Origin: Aptenodytes patagonicus | Lineage: Eukaryota > Chordata > Aves > Sphenisciformes > Spheniscidae | NCBI RefSeq assembly: GCF_965638725.1 | Contig: NC_134949.1 | Location: forward strand, 17,296,951-17,360,950 | Direction: 5' to 3' | DNA: 64,000 bases | Shown here: one piece after another, positions 12,413-26,224 of the stretch | Position numbering within the stretch: position 1 is the first letter of the stretch | Layout of the letters: each line of letters opens with the position of its first letter | Position numbers and translations under genes: made by a program | The notes under the pieces: model-generated | What the model saw: only the letters and a program-made list of their open reading frames with translations | Database searches by the model: none | What the model was told of the DNA's origin: nothing

Positions 12413-15400
12413 TCTCTACAGTTGATCAATACTTGATTCCACTTGATAAATATGTCCAGACATTGGAAATAATTGCCTAAGCATTACAGTGCCATTATGT
12501 ATTTGAAAAACTAGCTACAGGAAATGTAAACTAGTGGGAGAACAACTTAGGGAGTACATTACCATTAAAAACAATGTGTTCACATGGATAAAGTAAAGGC
12601 ACCAAGGGCTGGGCTGTATTTACATATGCAAAAAGTCTGGAGAAATGACTGTTCAATATTACATACTCACATTCTACATGTTTACTTATTTAATATCATA
12701 ACAACTTAGTAATCTAATTACCCAAAGTTAAAAACCTAGATGTATTCTATGTGCATTTAGCATTCAAAATAAAAGCTATCACAAAAAAAAAAAAAATTCT
12801 CCCATTTCACCCTGACCATCATTGGGAATCTGCATCGGCCAACAGGTGGGAAAGCCCGTATGTGTTATCTTCCTCAGCTCCACAGTGGAAGCACATACTA
12901 GCAGGGTAAACAAATAATCAATACAGCAGCTGAGCTCTCCTGGGTGTGATTTGGAGCAGGGACTGTGTTGTCTAGCCTCATGAAGTCCTGACCCAGTGAA
13001 ACCCTTTTGGCACTGCTGTAATGACTAATTAACAGTTACTCAAGCCCTGCTGGACTGCCGAGGCTGTTAGGAAAAATTAGCAAAGTGGCTGGAGGAAGAC
13101 AGTGGGTGTTTGTAGAAATCCAGCCTGATTTTTTTGCTGAGTGCCCAGGGACTGGTGTGCTGAGGGGACAGACAGAGCACCGGCATGGCCCCGGTTCTGC
13201 ACCCTGCGAGTTCAGCATCACAGAGTGAGCGAGCCCTGGGGGCGTCGGACGTGGGGAAGGAGGACCTCCTGCTCAGCTGCTTTAGATCAATCTGCCCATA
13301 ATTGTCCTCTGTCAAGTTTTGTATTTGCTGCCTCTCCTAGTCCTTCAAGACTCAATCAACAGAGCTCACACACAGACCTCTGACTGATGATACATAGCAG
13401 CGCATTTTGAGATGGGGTGTTAAATTACAGTGATATGTTATATTTGAATTTATCATACACCTTTGACCACTTTATCTGCTTCTCAAACCCTATCACCTAG
13501 GATTTATTTCAACAGTCCCCAAATAGGAACAGCTCCCTATAGCTAATATTTCCTCTTTTTCATTTTAGACATGGAGTTTCTCCTAAAATGACACCTGTGT
13601 GAGCTATTGGAAAGGTAAAAATCAGTGCTACAACAGTGACAAATTTTCTTTGCCTAGAAATGTCAGCACTTTAATGCCCCATATATACAATATTGTGTAT
13701 GACTAGAAATGGAAACCTTTATGCCAATGGAAAGGAAAAATTCCCTGTCTTCCAGGCCTAGAAGGCTTTGAGATATCTGACCATTAAGGTATGAATTATT
13801 TTTAAGCATATAAAACCTATTTTTGAAATGTTACGGCTACTTTTGGGCTCAAAATGTCTGGACTAGTAATCATGAAAGCTCTTGGCTTTTGGGATGGGAA
13901 GATATGAAAAAAATACCTTCTAGACTATCAAATTCTCTCCAAAACTTTCTAAGTAGGTTGTTTTAATTTTGCTTTCTCATTGGTTGTTTGTTTCTCTGTA
14001 ACAAGCTCATGGACTGACTTAGTTCTCTCAACCACAGGAACAAAACTGAGAAGGAACCTCCTGATTTTTGCCTGCAGCACATAAATAAGAGAAGATGCAC
14101 TGATATTGCTTCCACAGACAGCACAAAATTGCTGAGCTGCTCTTCTAGACTTCCCAAATTCTCATTCCATATAAAGTGGAACAAATAACAGCCCATAATG
14201 CTCTAAAATTCAGTTTCAATTTTTGCGTTGTGAGTATGGTTTGGGGCAGGTTTATTAGGAAGAAGGAATTAAGGTAAGAGGATATTGCCCCTCCATCAGC
14301 ACCAACATGTGTGCCTCTTGCCCAGTTAGATCACGATGGATTTGTACTCACACAAACTCTCACAAAACTGGGGAAACTTGCTGTAAAGATCTGTATGTCT
14401 CAATGCTTTCCAGAATTCATTAGTAAGCACTAGCAGTAGATAGCAGTTGGGACAAGCAGAAAATATTTCACAATGGTGTATGTTAGTCAGAACCACAGAT
14501 GAATCAATCAGCTGGTGAGGTATTGCTTGGGTTCTTCCCAATAATGTGACATTTTAACTTGCCAGTGTCTCACTACCAACCTCCTTATCAGTGTATGGCC
14601 ATTTCCTGTTCTTATTATCTTGCTCCACATCAGGAATATTGTTCCAGGATCTTTGAAATATAGTGTGTTTCCTTTCCCCCACTGAACACCTTTATTGCTC
14701 TGCCTTCTTCGTGCCTGGCAGCAAAATTAGGTCAGTTCCTTCTATACACTGAAGGCAAACTAATGTGATATTAAACAAAAATTCATACACCAAAGAAAAA
14801 TGGGAAAATATATCTGTGCATGCTGACAGATTGTTATGTTGTGATTTATCTGGAATAGGAACATCGAGCCAGTCTACCACAGCAGTCGTCAGATCATCCT
14901 GTCTGTCTCAGCTACTTAATCAAGCATGAGTCTGCGAGACCACTTGGGCGGTTAAGGCGCAGAAATGACTGTGTGAAGATGAGAGGAGCACATCAGCCCT
15001 AAAGCGCTTGGACAGGGATGCACCCTGATACCTTTTTGGATGCGGCCCCCCGACTGCCTCTGCTGCAGAACCGTCATGTCACCTTAGTGACAAGTGTCTA
15101 CCCCGTGTAACTCCTCACTTCTGAAGGTAGTCTCCTGTGACAGAGAGAGGCTGTTTACGCTGGCACTTCTGCTGCACGTTGCTACACTTTACATGTCTTG
15201 CCAGATATTTGTGATGTCCCAAATGACAGGTGCATGTCTTAATAAGTTCTACCGGGGGCAGGAATTAGTAGATGAGGGAGCCCGCAGCAGTGGAAGCATC
15301 TGGTAGGAAGAAAAAACACTGTCTTGTACTCTGTCAAGTGTAATTAGAGTTGCCAGTTGTCATTGCTGCTAGCATTTAGTTAATTTAGTAAGTTTCTCTG

Positions 15401-18400
15401 ATGAGAAAGTATCTGATGAAAGTCAGAGCCACGTAAACTTATGGACAACATAATTACAAAATAGTCTTATTATGGAACAGCCATGTTGGAGTCCAATACT
15501 CTCTGACCAGCTTCTTTTGGATATGCCACGGGTGGAGGGTGTAATGCCAAAGTTATTTATTTGAAGATGTTACATGGGATTTCTGATTTAGCAGAGTGAT
15601 ACAAAATATACTGAAAACACAATCCAAATGTAAATTGCATTTAGCAAAATATAGCAATTGCCATACACAGTTCAATCACAATACCAATGTGATTCCCATT
15701 ACCAGTATCTATAATATGTTCACTGTCACGATGGGGGACGCTCCCAGTTGCTGAGAAGCAATATGTGGGTTGAAGCCAGCTCAAGGCCATTGCTCTCTTT
15801 GAAATACTTTTGTTAGTTGTCTAGTTTTTATACTCTGTGTAAGCCTTCTTCCATTGCTGGGGTCTATTGGTCAGTCTCAAGCCATCAGCCTTACTAAAGA
15901 AGAGGTAAGGATTTCAGCAAGTTGCAAAAAACGTTTCGTTAAAGATGTTCTCAGAATAATTTGTTTCAACAGCAAGTATTGGGGGAAGTTGGCAGTAAGT
16001 GTTCTACAGTCTAATTAAGAAGGATAAACATTTGTTGTTTTTAATTGTGTCTGGCAACACATTTAATTCCCCCCCTCCCAGAGTGCAGCACAGAGGGGCA
16101 CTCACAATCCACACCCCGGCACCCTCTGAAGATCTCACACCGGGAGAGGAGCAGTGCACCACATCCAGCTGCTGCAATCAGCATCTCAGCTGTTGTTTTA
16201 GATGACTCTTATATTCTAATCCTTCCTTTGTTACTTTTAATTAATTACAAATATTTGTTGCTTTATTATAATAGTGTGTCATTTTATAATTACTGTTTTG
16301 TTCCATGACCTGTCACTTGAAAGTGTTTAGAAAAAAAAAAAAAAACTAAAAAGGAATAATGATGTATTTTCCTATTTTCTTGACTAATTTAAATGATGGT
16401 TCTTACACAACACAGCTGGACACCTGTATGCCCAATACAGCCTATGTCCTGTGAGGTGCTTGTCTTCATTTTGAGAACTGGCCTGTGGGAGACAGAAAGC
16501 ATAAACAGAAACCTTTGAGCACAGGGTTTGAGGAAAGGGAACAAATTAAAGGGATACTTTGAAAGCAATGGCTGTGGAGAAAAAGTGTATTAGCCAGACA
16601 TGAACTGTACTCAAGTAATAAACTCCCATAATAATCACAGAAAACAGCAGCCCTCCACCGCCCCATGAAGCTGCAGGGAGTAATACTGACATCTGGTTTG
16701 TGAGGTCAAAACACCCACATGAGATGTTTTTTAAGACCAGGAACAAAGTAGTGAAAATTGATGAGTTGAAATGACATAATATATCCTAAAACAAGGAATA
16801 AAATCCTGACCCTTTTGCCTTTAAATGGCCCAGTCCCCTCAAGACATCACAGACTGTATTAGAAATAGAATGATTTGCCCAATATATAAGAACTCACAGA
16901 ATTAATAAAAGCCTGTGATATTTGTAATATTTTTGAGAGAATATAATTCTGCTGTGTTCCTCCTAAGGGCAGACTTTGGTCCCAGGCTAGGTACGTGTCA
17001 GGCCGATGCCAGTACCTTCCTACGGCACATCTGGGGCAGGCAGCACCTCTGAGCCGCATCGTCCGGCCTCACGCTCCTCTTTGAGCTACGGACAAGCTTT
17101 CATAACCATTTCATCAAGCCATATTGGCAGTGACAAAATATCACAAGCAATCTACTCTGTACATGAATTACTTTTTAAGTAATATAAGAAAATTAATACA
17201 ACAATAAAGAGTGTTTGTTCTGGAATAAAAGACAAAGAGAAAAATGGCCTAAATGTATTGAGAGTATTATTAATTGTATATAGACCCAGTGACTGAGTTT
17301 CATCTGCCCTACTTTAGGCTCCCAAAGTAGAGTAAACTCCTCCCTCTGGGTATGAACCCACATTTAGTTACAATGCAATTGCCCCAGACGGCAGATCTAA
17401 TTTCCCTGGATTGCTAATAACACCCCAGATGTCTAGGCACTCATTTCAAGCAGCTCAGCCCCATTTAGGCTCATTTGCTAGCTAGCATCCTCATGCCTGA
17501 GAGGTGATTGCAAGACATGCAGTCCATCACCCAGCACTCTCATCCCCTACTTTTCCCCAGCTCGATGCACAGACCCACTCCCTTGTACCACAAGTGCCCA
17601 GCAGGCAGTAAAGGTGCACAGCATGGATGGAAAAGGGGCTAGTCACAGACCTGAAAGCTGAGCCACAGTCATCCATCTGTTGGAAATCCCGATGAAGGCC
17701 GGGGCTGCCTGGCAAGCTACCTTCCCCAGCCACAAGTGCTACTCCAGTACCAGTCTCTGGAGAGGCGAGTAGTCACCACTGCACACGTTCCACCTTGGGT
17801 CACTGGGACCCTGTGCTTTGTCCATGTTGTAATTTCCATGTTTTCAGGATACCACTGGAAAGAGATGGGAACATGCCCAGACTGTGGGCTTTAACTTTCC
17901 TGGAGTAAGTCAGGAGTAAGTAAGGAGGAGTTATGGAGTAAGTAAAAAGTTTCCCATAGTCAGCTCCCCACTCCTCACAGGTACTGCCCACAGAAAAGCT
18001 TTTCTTGCACGATGTCAAAGAGCTTGGAGGAGGTGAGGAGCCAAGGATGGAGAGGGTAGATGTGGCAGGAGCTAATGGAGGAGAAGAAAAAGAAGTCATG
18101 GCTGTCACTCAGACTGACTCAGTGACAGTGGGCTGGGACTGACTGCCGCAGGACAGGAGGCGTCAGCAGGAATTTGGTGTAAGCGCGCGTGTGCAGTACC
18201 GCTGCTCACAGCAATTGGCCATTGCTGTCATGGTGTCCAGAGGTGGAAACAGCACCATGGGGCTGGCTCACCAGTCCTTTCCATCCCTCAGCTTCAGGTT
18301 AATGGGATGAAAAGGAATTCATGGTCTAATTTTGGCCTCATATTAGAAGGTATGCTAACAAATGTATGCTTGATGTACTTGCAGAGCACGTTCAGAGACC

Positions 18401-20140
18401 ACATGCTAACTGATACTAGTCATCAGCCTGGGCATGCACAGAAAAGAGCCAGCGGCCAGAATACTTATGGTAGGTTTCACAGACATCTCAGGAGAGGTGG
18501 TGACAGTAATTCTGCTGACAGCCTGTCTAAAGGCCATTACAAAGACACTGCATAATGCACATGCCCTGCTTGGCCCGAGGTTTTTGATGCAGGCCTTGTC
18601 CATGAGACCTGAAAGCTGGGCTGCCGATGAAAGTCAGAGGATTTAGCAACCAGACAGTCTCCTGCCAGGCCCAAGCCTGCTCCTTTATATCCTCTGAGCG
18701 GTAACTAGAGGTCAATGCACCAGGCCAAGTATGGCAGCTTGCATTCAGGACCTGTCTTCTGTCTCCTGCTGTGTGTGTCCCCAGGTACAACCCGCTCCTT
18801 CTGCTCCCCAGCCCAGGTCACCACCCTTCCCTGGCCAGCCCCACATAGACCAGAGACCATCGCCCTGTCCTACAGCCTTAGTGCTCTCCCCAACGTAATG
18901 AATCCCTGTCAGCACATGCAACCAGCTTATTTACACCTATCTAATTGATTTTATTTGCTCAAAATATTTATTGTTTTTTTCTCCAATACTTTCTAATCCA
19001 AGTGATCTAAACAGACCAGGACAATGATGACTGAGATTTTAGCTGAGCACTGGACTCAGCAGCTGCTATGGCAAGAGCTCCAGTGCTGTGGACTCCACCT
19101 GGGTGAGCCATCTGGGCCTGAGTGACCAGGCTCTGTAGCACTGGGGGGCTTACACTGGAGTGCGATATGGCTAAAGGATGGGAAGACATGGCAACAAATT
19201 GATTTGCAACAGAATGCAAGCCATGAATGTTGACTCTAGCTGGTAACTGTGTTTTGTCTGAAAACCTGTAGGAACCTAAGAATGGCCCAGATTACAAGTA
19301 TCGTTATTTTTTGCTTTGTCATTGTTTACCATTCCGGTTTTGAGGGTTGGGGGTTTTTTTAGATGTTGTCATGAGAAGATGGCAATAGCATGTTCTTATG
19401 CATTTAATACCATTTTGTGGATGATATGTTTCATGTACATTTTTTACATCTAGCACAAAGAATATATTAATTATTCAGTGTGGCAAGAATTGAGTGTCAA
19501 AATGCCTCTGGTAAGTATGAATTATAGATTGATCTGGATATATACATGTTTTGTTTTTATGCGTTGCACTTTTAAGACTTTCCCTCAGTGGATTGTTCAT
19601 CAATATGATCCTGATTCATGTCAGTAATCAACTATCAGTGCAGGTGTACACTCTGACATTGACAGGGCATCTTGCCTTCAGCTCTGTGGTCCTGCTCTCC
19701 TTGCTCCAGCATCAGGGACAAGCCCTATTCAGGAATATTCATGCTACCTATACAGTGGCCATGGCCACACACAACATGGCCACCGAAGGTCTCATTGCTT
19801 ACCTCCTTGCTCTGGGCAGTGCAGCATTAAAGGTCGTGCTCTGTGCCAACTACTGGGAGGGGAGCTGGTGCCATCACTCTCTGCTTAGAAGGTGCAGAAG
19901 CTCTCCCAGACATGCCACAGTCCTGCCAGCATGGTGGTCCCCTAGCAGCCTACCCAAGTGCAGAGGAAGCTGGCTGGTAGAAATTTGGCAGAGGTGGGAG
20001 ATGGGAGATGTTGCCTCTCAGAGAGACAAGCTGCTGTCAGTCAGTGGTATCTTGCCCCTGTGCAAGGCAGAAGCTCTTCAGTTCCTGCTGAATTTGTAAT
20101 TTCTCCATCTGCTGCCCTCCTGCGGGCTCTGTGACTTCCC
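12413..20140. other. Intergenic, no gene recognised
   Basis: AT-rich DNA with A-runs near 12783 and 16331. There is a threefold imperfect repeat of GGAGTAAGT at 17902-17943. Many short frames are open on both strands; none shows a known domain, splice context or repeat family. The longest, 19551-20099 on the plus strand, is unsupported. Confidence 0.55.
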
Positions 20141-20690
20141 CCAGCACTTGTCAGGCCACACCTGGAGTACCACATCCACTTCTCGTCCCCATGTCAAGAA
20201 AGACATGGACAGACTGGACAGGATCCCAAGGAGGGCCATGAAGATGATCAAAGGGCTGGAGAACCTGCCCTATGAGGAGTGACTGAAGGAGTTAGGTTTT
20301 CTCTTCTTAGAGAAGGCTCAGGGTGGACCCCATCACAGTATTCCAGTACTTACAGGGTGGCTACAAAGAGGATGGAGGCTCTCCTCTCTCTTCACAAGGA
20401 GCCACATGGAGAAGACAAGGGGCAACAGGTACAAGTTGCACCAGGAGAGGTTTCATCCCAACATAAGAAAGAAATTTTTTACAGTGAGAACAATCATTCA
20501 CTGGAACAACTTCCCCAGGGATGTGGTAGAGTCCCCATTGTTGGAGCTTTTCAAGATGCGATTGGACAGGATGCTAGATAATACCATGTAGGCTCCCTTT
20601 CCCACAAAATGTTGGATCAGATGATCTTTCGATTCCAAATCAATTTGATCTTTTGGTCTCTTCCCACTCGGGCAGTTCTATGACTGTGAT
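20141..20690 (+). mobile_element. CR1 LINE, 3' fragment
   Basis: About 550 bp of 5'-truncated CR1. The left end matches the CR1 motif around HLEYHIHF (ACCTGGAGTACC), then KKDMDRLDRIPRRAMKMIK, LENLPYEE, a stop where the intact element continues, EPHGEDKGQ and, in another frame, RKKFFTVRTIIHWNNFPRDV. The 3' end has the CR1 tail GTTCTATGACTGTGAT. Frame changes show that it is inactive. The start coordinate is approximate. Confidence 0.88.
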
Positions 20691-23600
20691 TATTGTCCCG
20701 TACAAGAACAGCTTTTCCAGACAAAGTTCCAGATAAAGCTTTCCAGACAAAGTTCTGCTGTCTTAATGATGGCATCATAACCATATAAATTAATCTCCTG
20801 CTTCAACTTTCAGTATAACCGTCTCCTGGTTACATATGTATTTTCTCACAAATGACGAATGGTAAGAGAGTGTTGGCCAGGCGATACACAGCTATCTACT
20901 TCTGACATTGTGGGACTGGTGAGATCCACAGGCAAACTAGCTTAGAAGTCCTTAAGAGAAGGTGTTTTTCAAACTCATGAAACCACACAGACTTTTAAAC
21001 ATCAGGCACTTGATACAGCTGAAAGTAATTGCTCCGATGCTGAAAAACAAAATTGTTCTCTAGGGATGATAGTGTTCTTTAGTTAAAATCACAGGAAAAT
21101 AAATAACTTACTTTTCTAAAAGAAAGCCAAAAATGTCATTTAGAGCTGAGCAATCATTCTTAAAGGCAGCACTTGTCTGACACGGCTACAGAAACAGCAC
21201 TCTTCTCAGGAAGGAGCTTCTGTGGTTATTATTGTAATTTGTGCAGGTCCAGCTGCCTTGCCAGCAGAATGCGGAGCAGCTTTAATCACAGCTTTAAACT
21301 ATTGTGGCAGATATTTATGATGAGAACAGTGGTGTCAGCTGTGTCAGATGCTGTAAAAAAACCTCAAAACAATCAGCTGTCAGATGGATTAAAAAAACCC
21401 AGTTTCCTCTGAAAGTGGTGAGGTAATTTAAGAAAAAAATTATAAAGAGCAAAATTAAGTTTAATCAAACTATTTCAATGATAAATTGCAGCTGGGGAAG
21501 GCTCCTGGGGTTGCAAAGATCATGTTTATTTTGTCGGGTGTGTCAAAAGGAGGATTAGATGGAGACATTGTAATGGCAGGGGAGAAGCAGGGAAAATCCT
21601 TTCCCCCAGTTCTCTGCTGTTACAGTATCCCAGAAGTATCCCAGTATCCCTGCTTTCTGCCCCCTCAGACTTGCATCGATGAGAACACTTGACTCCACAG
21701 AAAGAGGGAAAATAGTCAGAAACAGTAAGAAGTCACCTAATGACTTACTCTTCTGAGCCTGCTCCTAAAACAACAGCTCTGGGTGCAATTATGGGACATC
21801 GGCTGGCACTGGCTGTCCTGCTGCAGGGCCGTTTGACAGGGGCAACACCTGCTGTGCTTTGCCTTTGTATTGTATCCCTCCTCCTCTCACCGCCTTGGTG
21901 CTGGTGGGCTGGGGTCACCTCACTGTGCTGATGCTGGCAGGAACAGCCGGTGTCCTAAGGGCAGGATTATGGAAAGTGCACCTCTCACAGGGAAATACGT
22001 CCTATTCCTCTGTGTTTGCTATGCAAAAAGTTGAGGCTAATGTGCATTGGATGAAGATGGGGCTAACCAATTTGGCTTATGTGATATATGCAGTCATAAT
22101 CCATGCTAAAGACTTAGCACATTAAAAGGGACAGGTAGAGAGATGATCAGACAGCCCTGTGCATTAATCTTAAATTTAAAAAAAAAATAACAACTCCTCC
22201 CCTTTGTTGTTTCTGCATGTTTAAAGGCAAAATTAATACGGGGAAGCAGAAAAATGAAATAGGCTGATCACTTAGTGCCATGCATTAAATGTCATCATTC
22301 AAGAGTGCTGTACACAGAAGACAGCAAATATTGTAGATATGTCAGGGATGATTCAAAGTAACTGAAATAACTCGAGAACATAAGCTCTCCTTCACTACTG
22401 ACAGAATAGCTAGACGTGTTTGATTTAGTTCATGCTGCTGTGCTGTGTCACTCTGCTTTGTAAGTCCGCACTTTTTCTGTTAACTCCTCAATTCAACCTT
22501 ACAATTGGGAATTCAGATAACACAGCCCTTCACTTCTGATCTTAGTTGAATACCAATGCCATAATTTTATGCTTCCTTGCTTGCTTTACTCCCTGACCTT
22601 TCATGTTTCTTGGGGGACATCTCATTTCCTCTAGCTTTCAAACACCTTAACACTTATTTCTTCATATTGGTGATACAATTAAGTACACATCCTTAATTGA
22701 GTTACAAGCAAATACATAGAATAATAACAGGGTGTTTATCTTTGTCAACCCTAGACAGGTAATTAAATAGTCTCCTTCACACTCTTCTAGGCAAACAGAA
22801 CCCTTTAAACTGATGTGCCGCCTTTACATAATGTCAATAGACCGTCTTCTCTCCTCTGTTTAGATGAGCTTGTGTATTCAATAGAAAATGCAGATTTGCC
22901 TTACTCGAGACTCATCTGGAAATGAACCTAACACTCCTATTAGTCTAGTTCCTCGGGTTCGGAGTATATTGAAGTAGAATAAAAAGTTACTTTGCTAGAG
23001 CTGACAGGACACAATTCCAGAGGTCACAGCATGGATGCAAAGCCTGTTCATCATTTTTGTGAAATACTTCCTGATATGTGCTTGGACTAAGCATGTGTAT
23101 CAGCTAAGCAGAGCAGCAAATCTTCACCTATGGTAAACTGATGTGGCTCTATTAAAAATCAAAGGAGCTGATTTCCATTAGGCAAGGATGTAGCTGACCT
23201 GCCACCCATGTCTTGTCCCTTTGCCCTTCAGAAGAGGAGGAAACCCTTTGGTGTTCAGCATGGTACTTACCTCCAAAGGCTCTGTTGAGGGGCGGCTGAA
23301 TTTCAAAAACCTTTCTGTAAGGCTGTTGAAGAGGAATGGTGACATGCCAAAGGCTCCAAAGGGCAGTCAGTTTGGATTTTGCAATCAACATGCCACTGGC
23401 CGAGCCTTCAGTATGACCTGGGATACACAAACACGCAGAGGTCTGGCTTCGATTTGTGCTTTTCTCTGCTCTGTATCATTCCCCTACTGCTCCCCCCAGG
23501 GCAGAGGGATTGGTACTTCTCCAGCTACCTTTTTGATAGCATTCTGTTCTCTCTCAACATTTTCCACTACAGCCCCCAGGGATCTTAATACTCCTGAATT

Positions 23601-26195
23601 TAAAAGACATCCACATGCAGCACAGACTACACAGCCCTTTTGGCTGTAGGAACAGCCATTTTCGTTTTTACAGCTTATGGTTTCTGATGAAATCCAGTTA
23701 CAAACATTAGGATGCACTTCAATCAAGTGTTGTGTGGATTATGGATCCCATTGTAAACAAGCCAGCTCATAGCAATAAATGCTAGGAACATTTGCACTGA
23801 AATCACTCTATCCTGTTTTCTGCAAAATTGCTTTTACACATATATCATTGCTTTGCTATACAGGAGAAAATATGTAGAGCATAAATATTGACATTTATAT
23901 TGTCCATACTTGTACATGCTAAAGAAATCATTATTTTTTTAAAGGCTTTCAATAAAGATGGCTGTTGGAAGGTTAAGAGAGGGAACAAACATCTTAGCAG
24001 CGCCACACAGTACTTCTGTTTCCTTGGAGATTCCTTTTAATGTAGAAATAAGTAAGAAAAGCTCACTGTTCAGAGAGACATGCTTTTTTTAACCCAGTCT
24101 TTTAGACAGAAAAGGAGTATGAATATGGCAGTGCCTTACCCCGACGGTGACATTATGTAGCCTCATGTCAGTGATACTCGGCATTTAAATGCTCCCTTGG
24201 AGAATATGCACTTAATTGTAATTGAATTCCATGTAACAAATAATATTTTCCTATTGCTATTGTCATTCATTTATTATACATTAATATTTCCCCTTGATAA
24301 AAGGAGTTTTTGAGAATTTTCAAATACTCAGGCAGAAAAACACTCACAAAGCCACAAACCCAAAGCTGATCAGTACGGCTTGGATATACCGTAACGTAAA
24401 ATACTTGGGTGCCCAAGGACATGTCCACATGCCAAACATCTCTTCTCAGAGATATATAAGTAAATCCCTTGTTTCAGATGTAAGTCTACATCTCAAAATC
24501 AAGCAGAAAAGTTCCAGAAGAGAAATAACAGAGAAGAGCTTGATAGCCCATGTGCTGGAGCAGTAGGCAGCCAGACCAAGGGAGTATCAAAGGTGGAGCA
24601 AAGGAGATCAGAGGAACAGAGAGACGTGTCATCAGGCCAGTACTACAGGTACCATACTTGAACTCCGGAAGGAACCAGTAAAAGAAAGCAATGGGAGTAG
24701 TAAGAGGTCAGGGTAGCCATGAGGAAGGGAGGAAGAGAAAAACTGGCAGTGCTGAGGGCATATGCCAGGGTACGCTGGCTAAGCAAGGGGAAACGCTGGA
24801 GGAGAAGAGGAGCACTCAGAAATGCTACTACAGCCATAAAAGGAGCAAATGGGGCTGAGCCCGAGAGCCAGGAACTGGCAGGGAGAGGAAAAGCAACACC
24901 CGATCTAGTCAGGTTTGCCCCAGCCTCCCATACGCCATGTGGCACTAACTGAAAATGATACATGATATGGTCTGTCCTTGCAGGCTATCAGCTTAGCAGA
25001 TAAGGAAGCTTATCTTCTTTGTTTATGACATTCTTCCACTCTGGCTTAGGGCAGAGCACAGTGAACTCTCTAGTTCACTGAGAACTAGAACTACCTGAGA
25101 CCTGGTGGAAACAAATATTTAAGCCACCTTTACTAGTGTGCCCAACACACTTGCTACACAGGCAAATTCTCCTGAGTTGAGAAAGTTGGTACCTGAATGA
25201 GAATCTAAGGGTCCCAGACGCTAAAATTTACAATTATATTTTTCCCCTATTTAACCTGTGTTTCCACCCTTTTTTAATGAAGACATTGTTCAAATCGTTC
25301 AGTTGTTTGGGACAAAAAACAACTGTGCAGCATCTATCACTGTTGATCACAGTGAATCCTGTAAAGAAAATTAAAAGTAGAAATTACCAGTCTGAAGTAA
25401 CACGTAATGTGACCTGAAGCATGTTACTGCAGATCTCATCAATAGGGAACCATAGGAAATGGATTTGCCAGACTACCTTAAAAATGGATGCTGTATTCTG
25501 AAATGTAGAGTTATTTTCAAGAGAAATAATTTTCAGTAGAGGGAGCTGCAGGACCAAATCAGACTTAAAACACTGAATAGCAGTTACTGCAGTAAGGTAG
25601 ATAAAAAAGCATTTACATTAACATGCAGAATTATTAAACAGTGTACCAGAGAGTTTATTATCATAAAATGATTTAAACTTTAGAACTCTCCACTGCAGCT
25701 GAGGATGTGGAGAAAACAAGTGACATGTATATAATTGCATGTAAAGGCATTGTTTGATGTTTTACTGAAAAACGGTCTTCTCTTTTCCTGGATTATAGGC
25801 ACTGATTTGTGATACAAAGACTCCAAAACCAAAACAAAGCTATATTTCTTTCCTTTTTGAAAGTTAGTGGCAATATTTCCAGTATGGTAACTGTAGATGG
25901 CAGGTTGAGAGATTCAATCAACGTGCACATCAGAGAGCAATAGGCAGAGTTATCTGTGCTGTCTCCGTCCTGTTGTATTTGTATGCAAAATAATCTGCTT
26001 CTACCCAAAGGCAAATCTTGTGCGCGTGCAATTTTCTCTAGCTGTGTCATTTTCAAGGGTTATCCTTTAGACTCAACATGCACTGAGCCTTTTTTCTCTG
26101 GACACTGCTCTACCGCCATAGGCCCGTTAGCAACATTTGAAACACTGTCATTTACAGATGTTTAGCGTCGCTCAGCGCTAGGGAGCCTTCTCCCT

Positions 26196-26224
26196 GCTGA
26201 CACCACTGCGTCGGCAGTGTCAGC
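26196..26224. repeat. Short imperfect hairpin
   Basis: GCTGA pairs with TCAGC and CACTGC pairs with GCAGTG around a GTCG loop, with a 3-base CAC bulge on the left arm. This is an 11-bp stem by eye. There is no gene nearby. Confidence 0.5.

Noticed and set aside
19551..20099. Plus-strand open frame of 182 codons with a hydrophobic start
   Set aside because: No family is recognised, there are no splice signals or repeat context, and one such frame is expected by chance in a window of this size.
23221..23649. Plus-strand open frame of 142 codons
   Set aside because: No domain or homology is recognisable, and overlapping minus-strand frames of similar length suggest a composition effect.
24643..24963. 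Minus-strand frame with a hydrophobic, Leu/Ala-rich protein
   Set aside because: The plus strand is purine-rich here, which alone gives hydrophobic-looking translation. There is no known protein and no exon structure.
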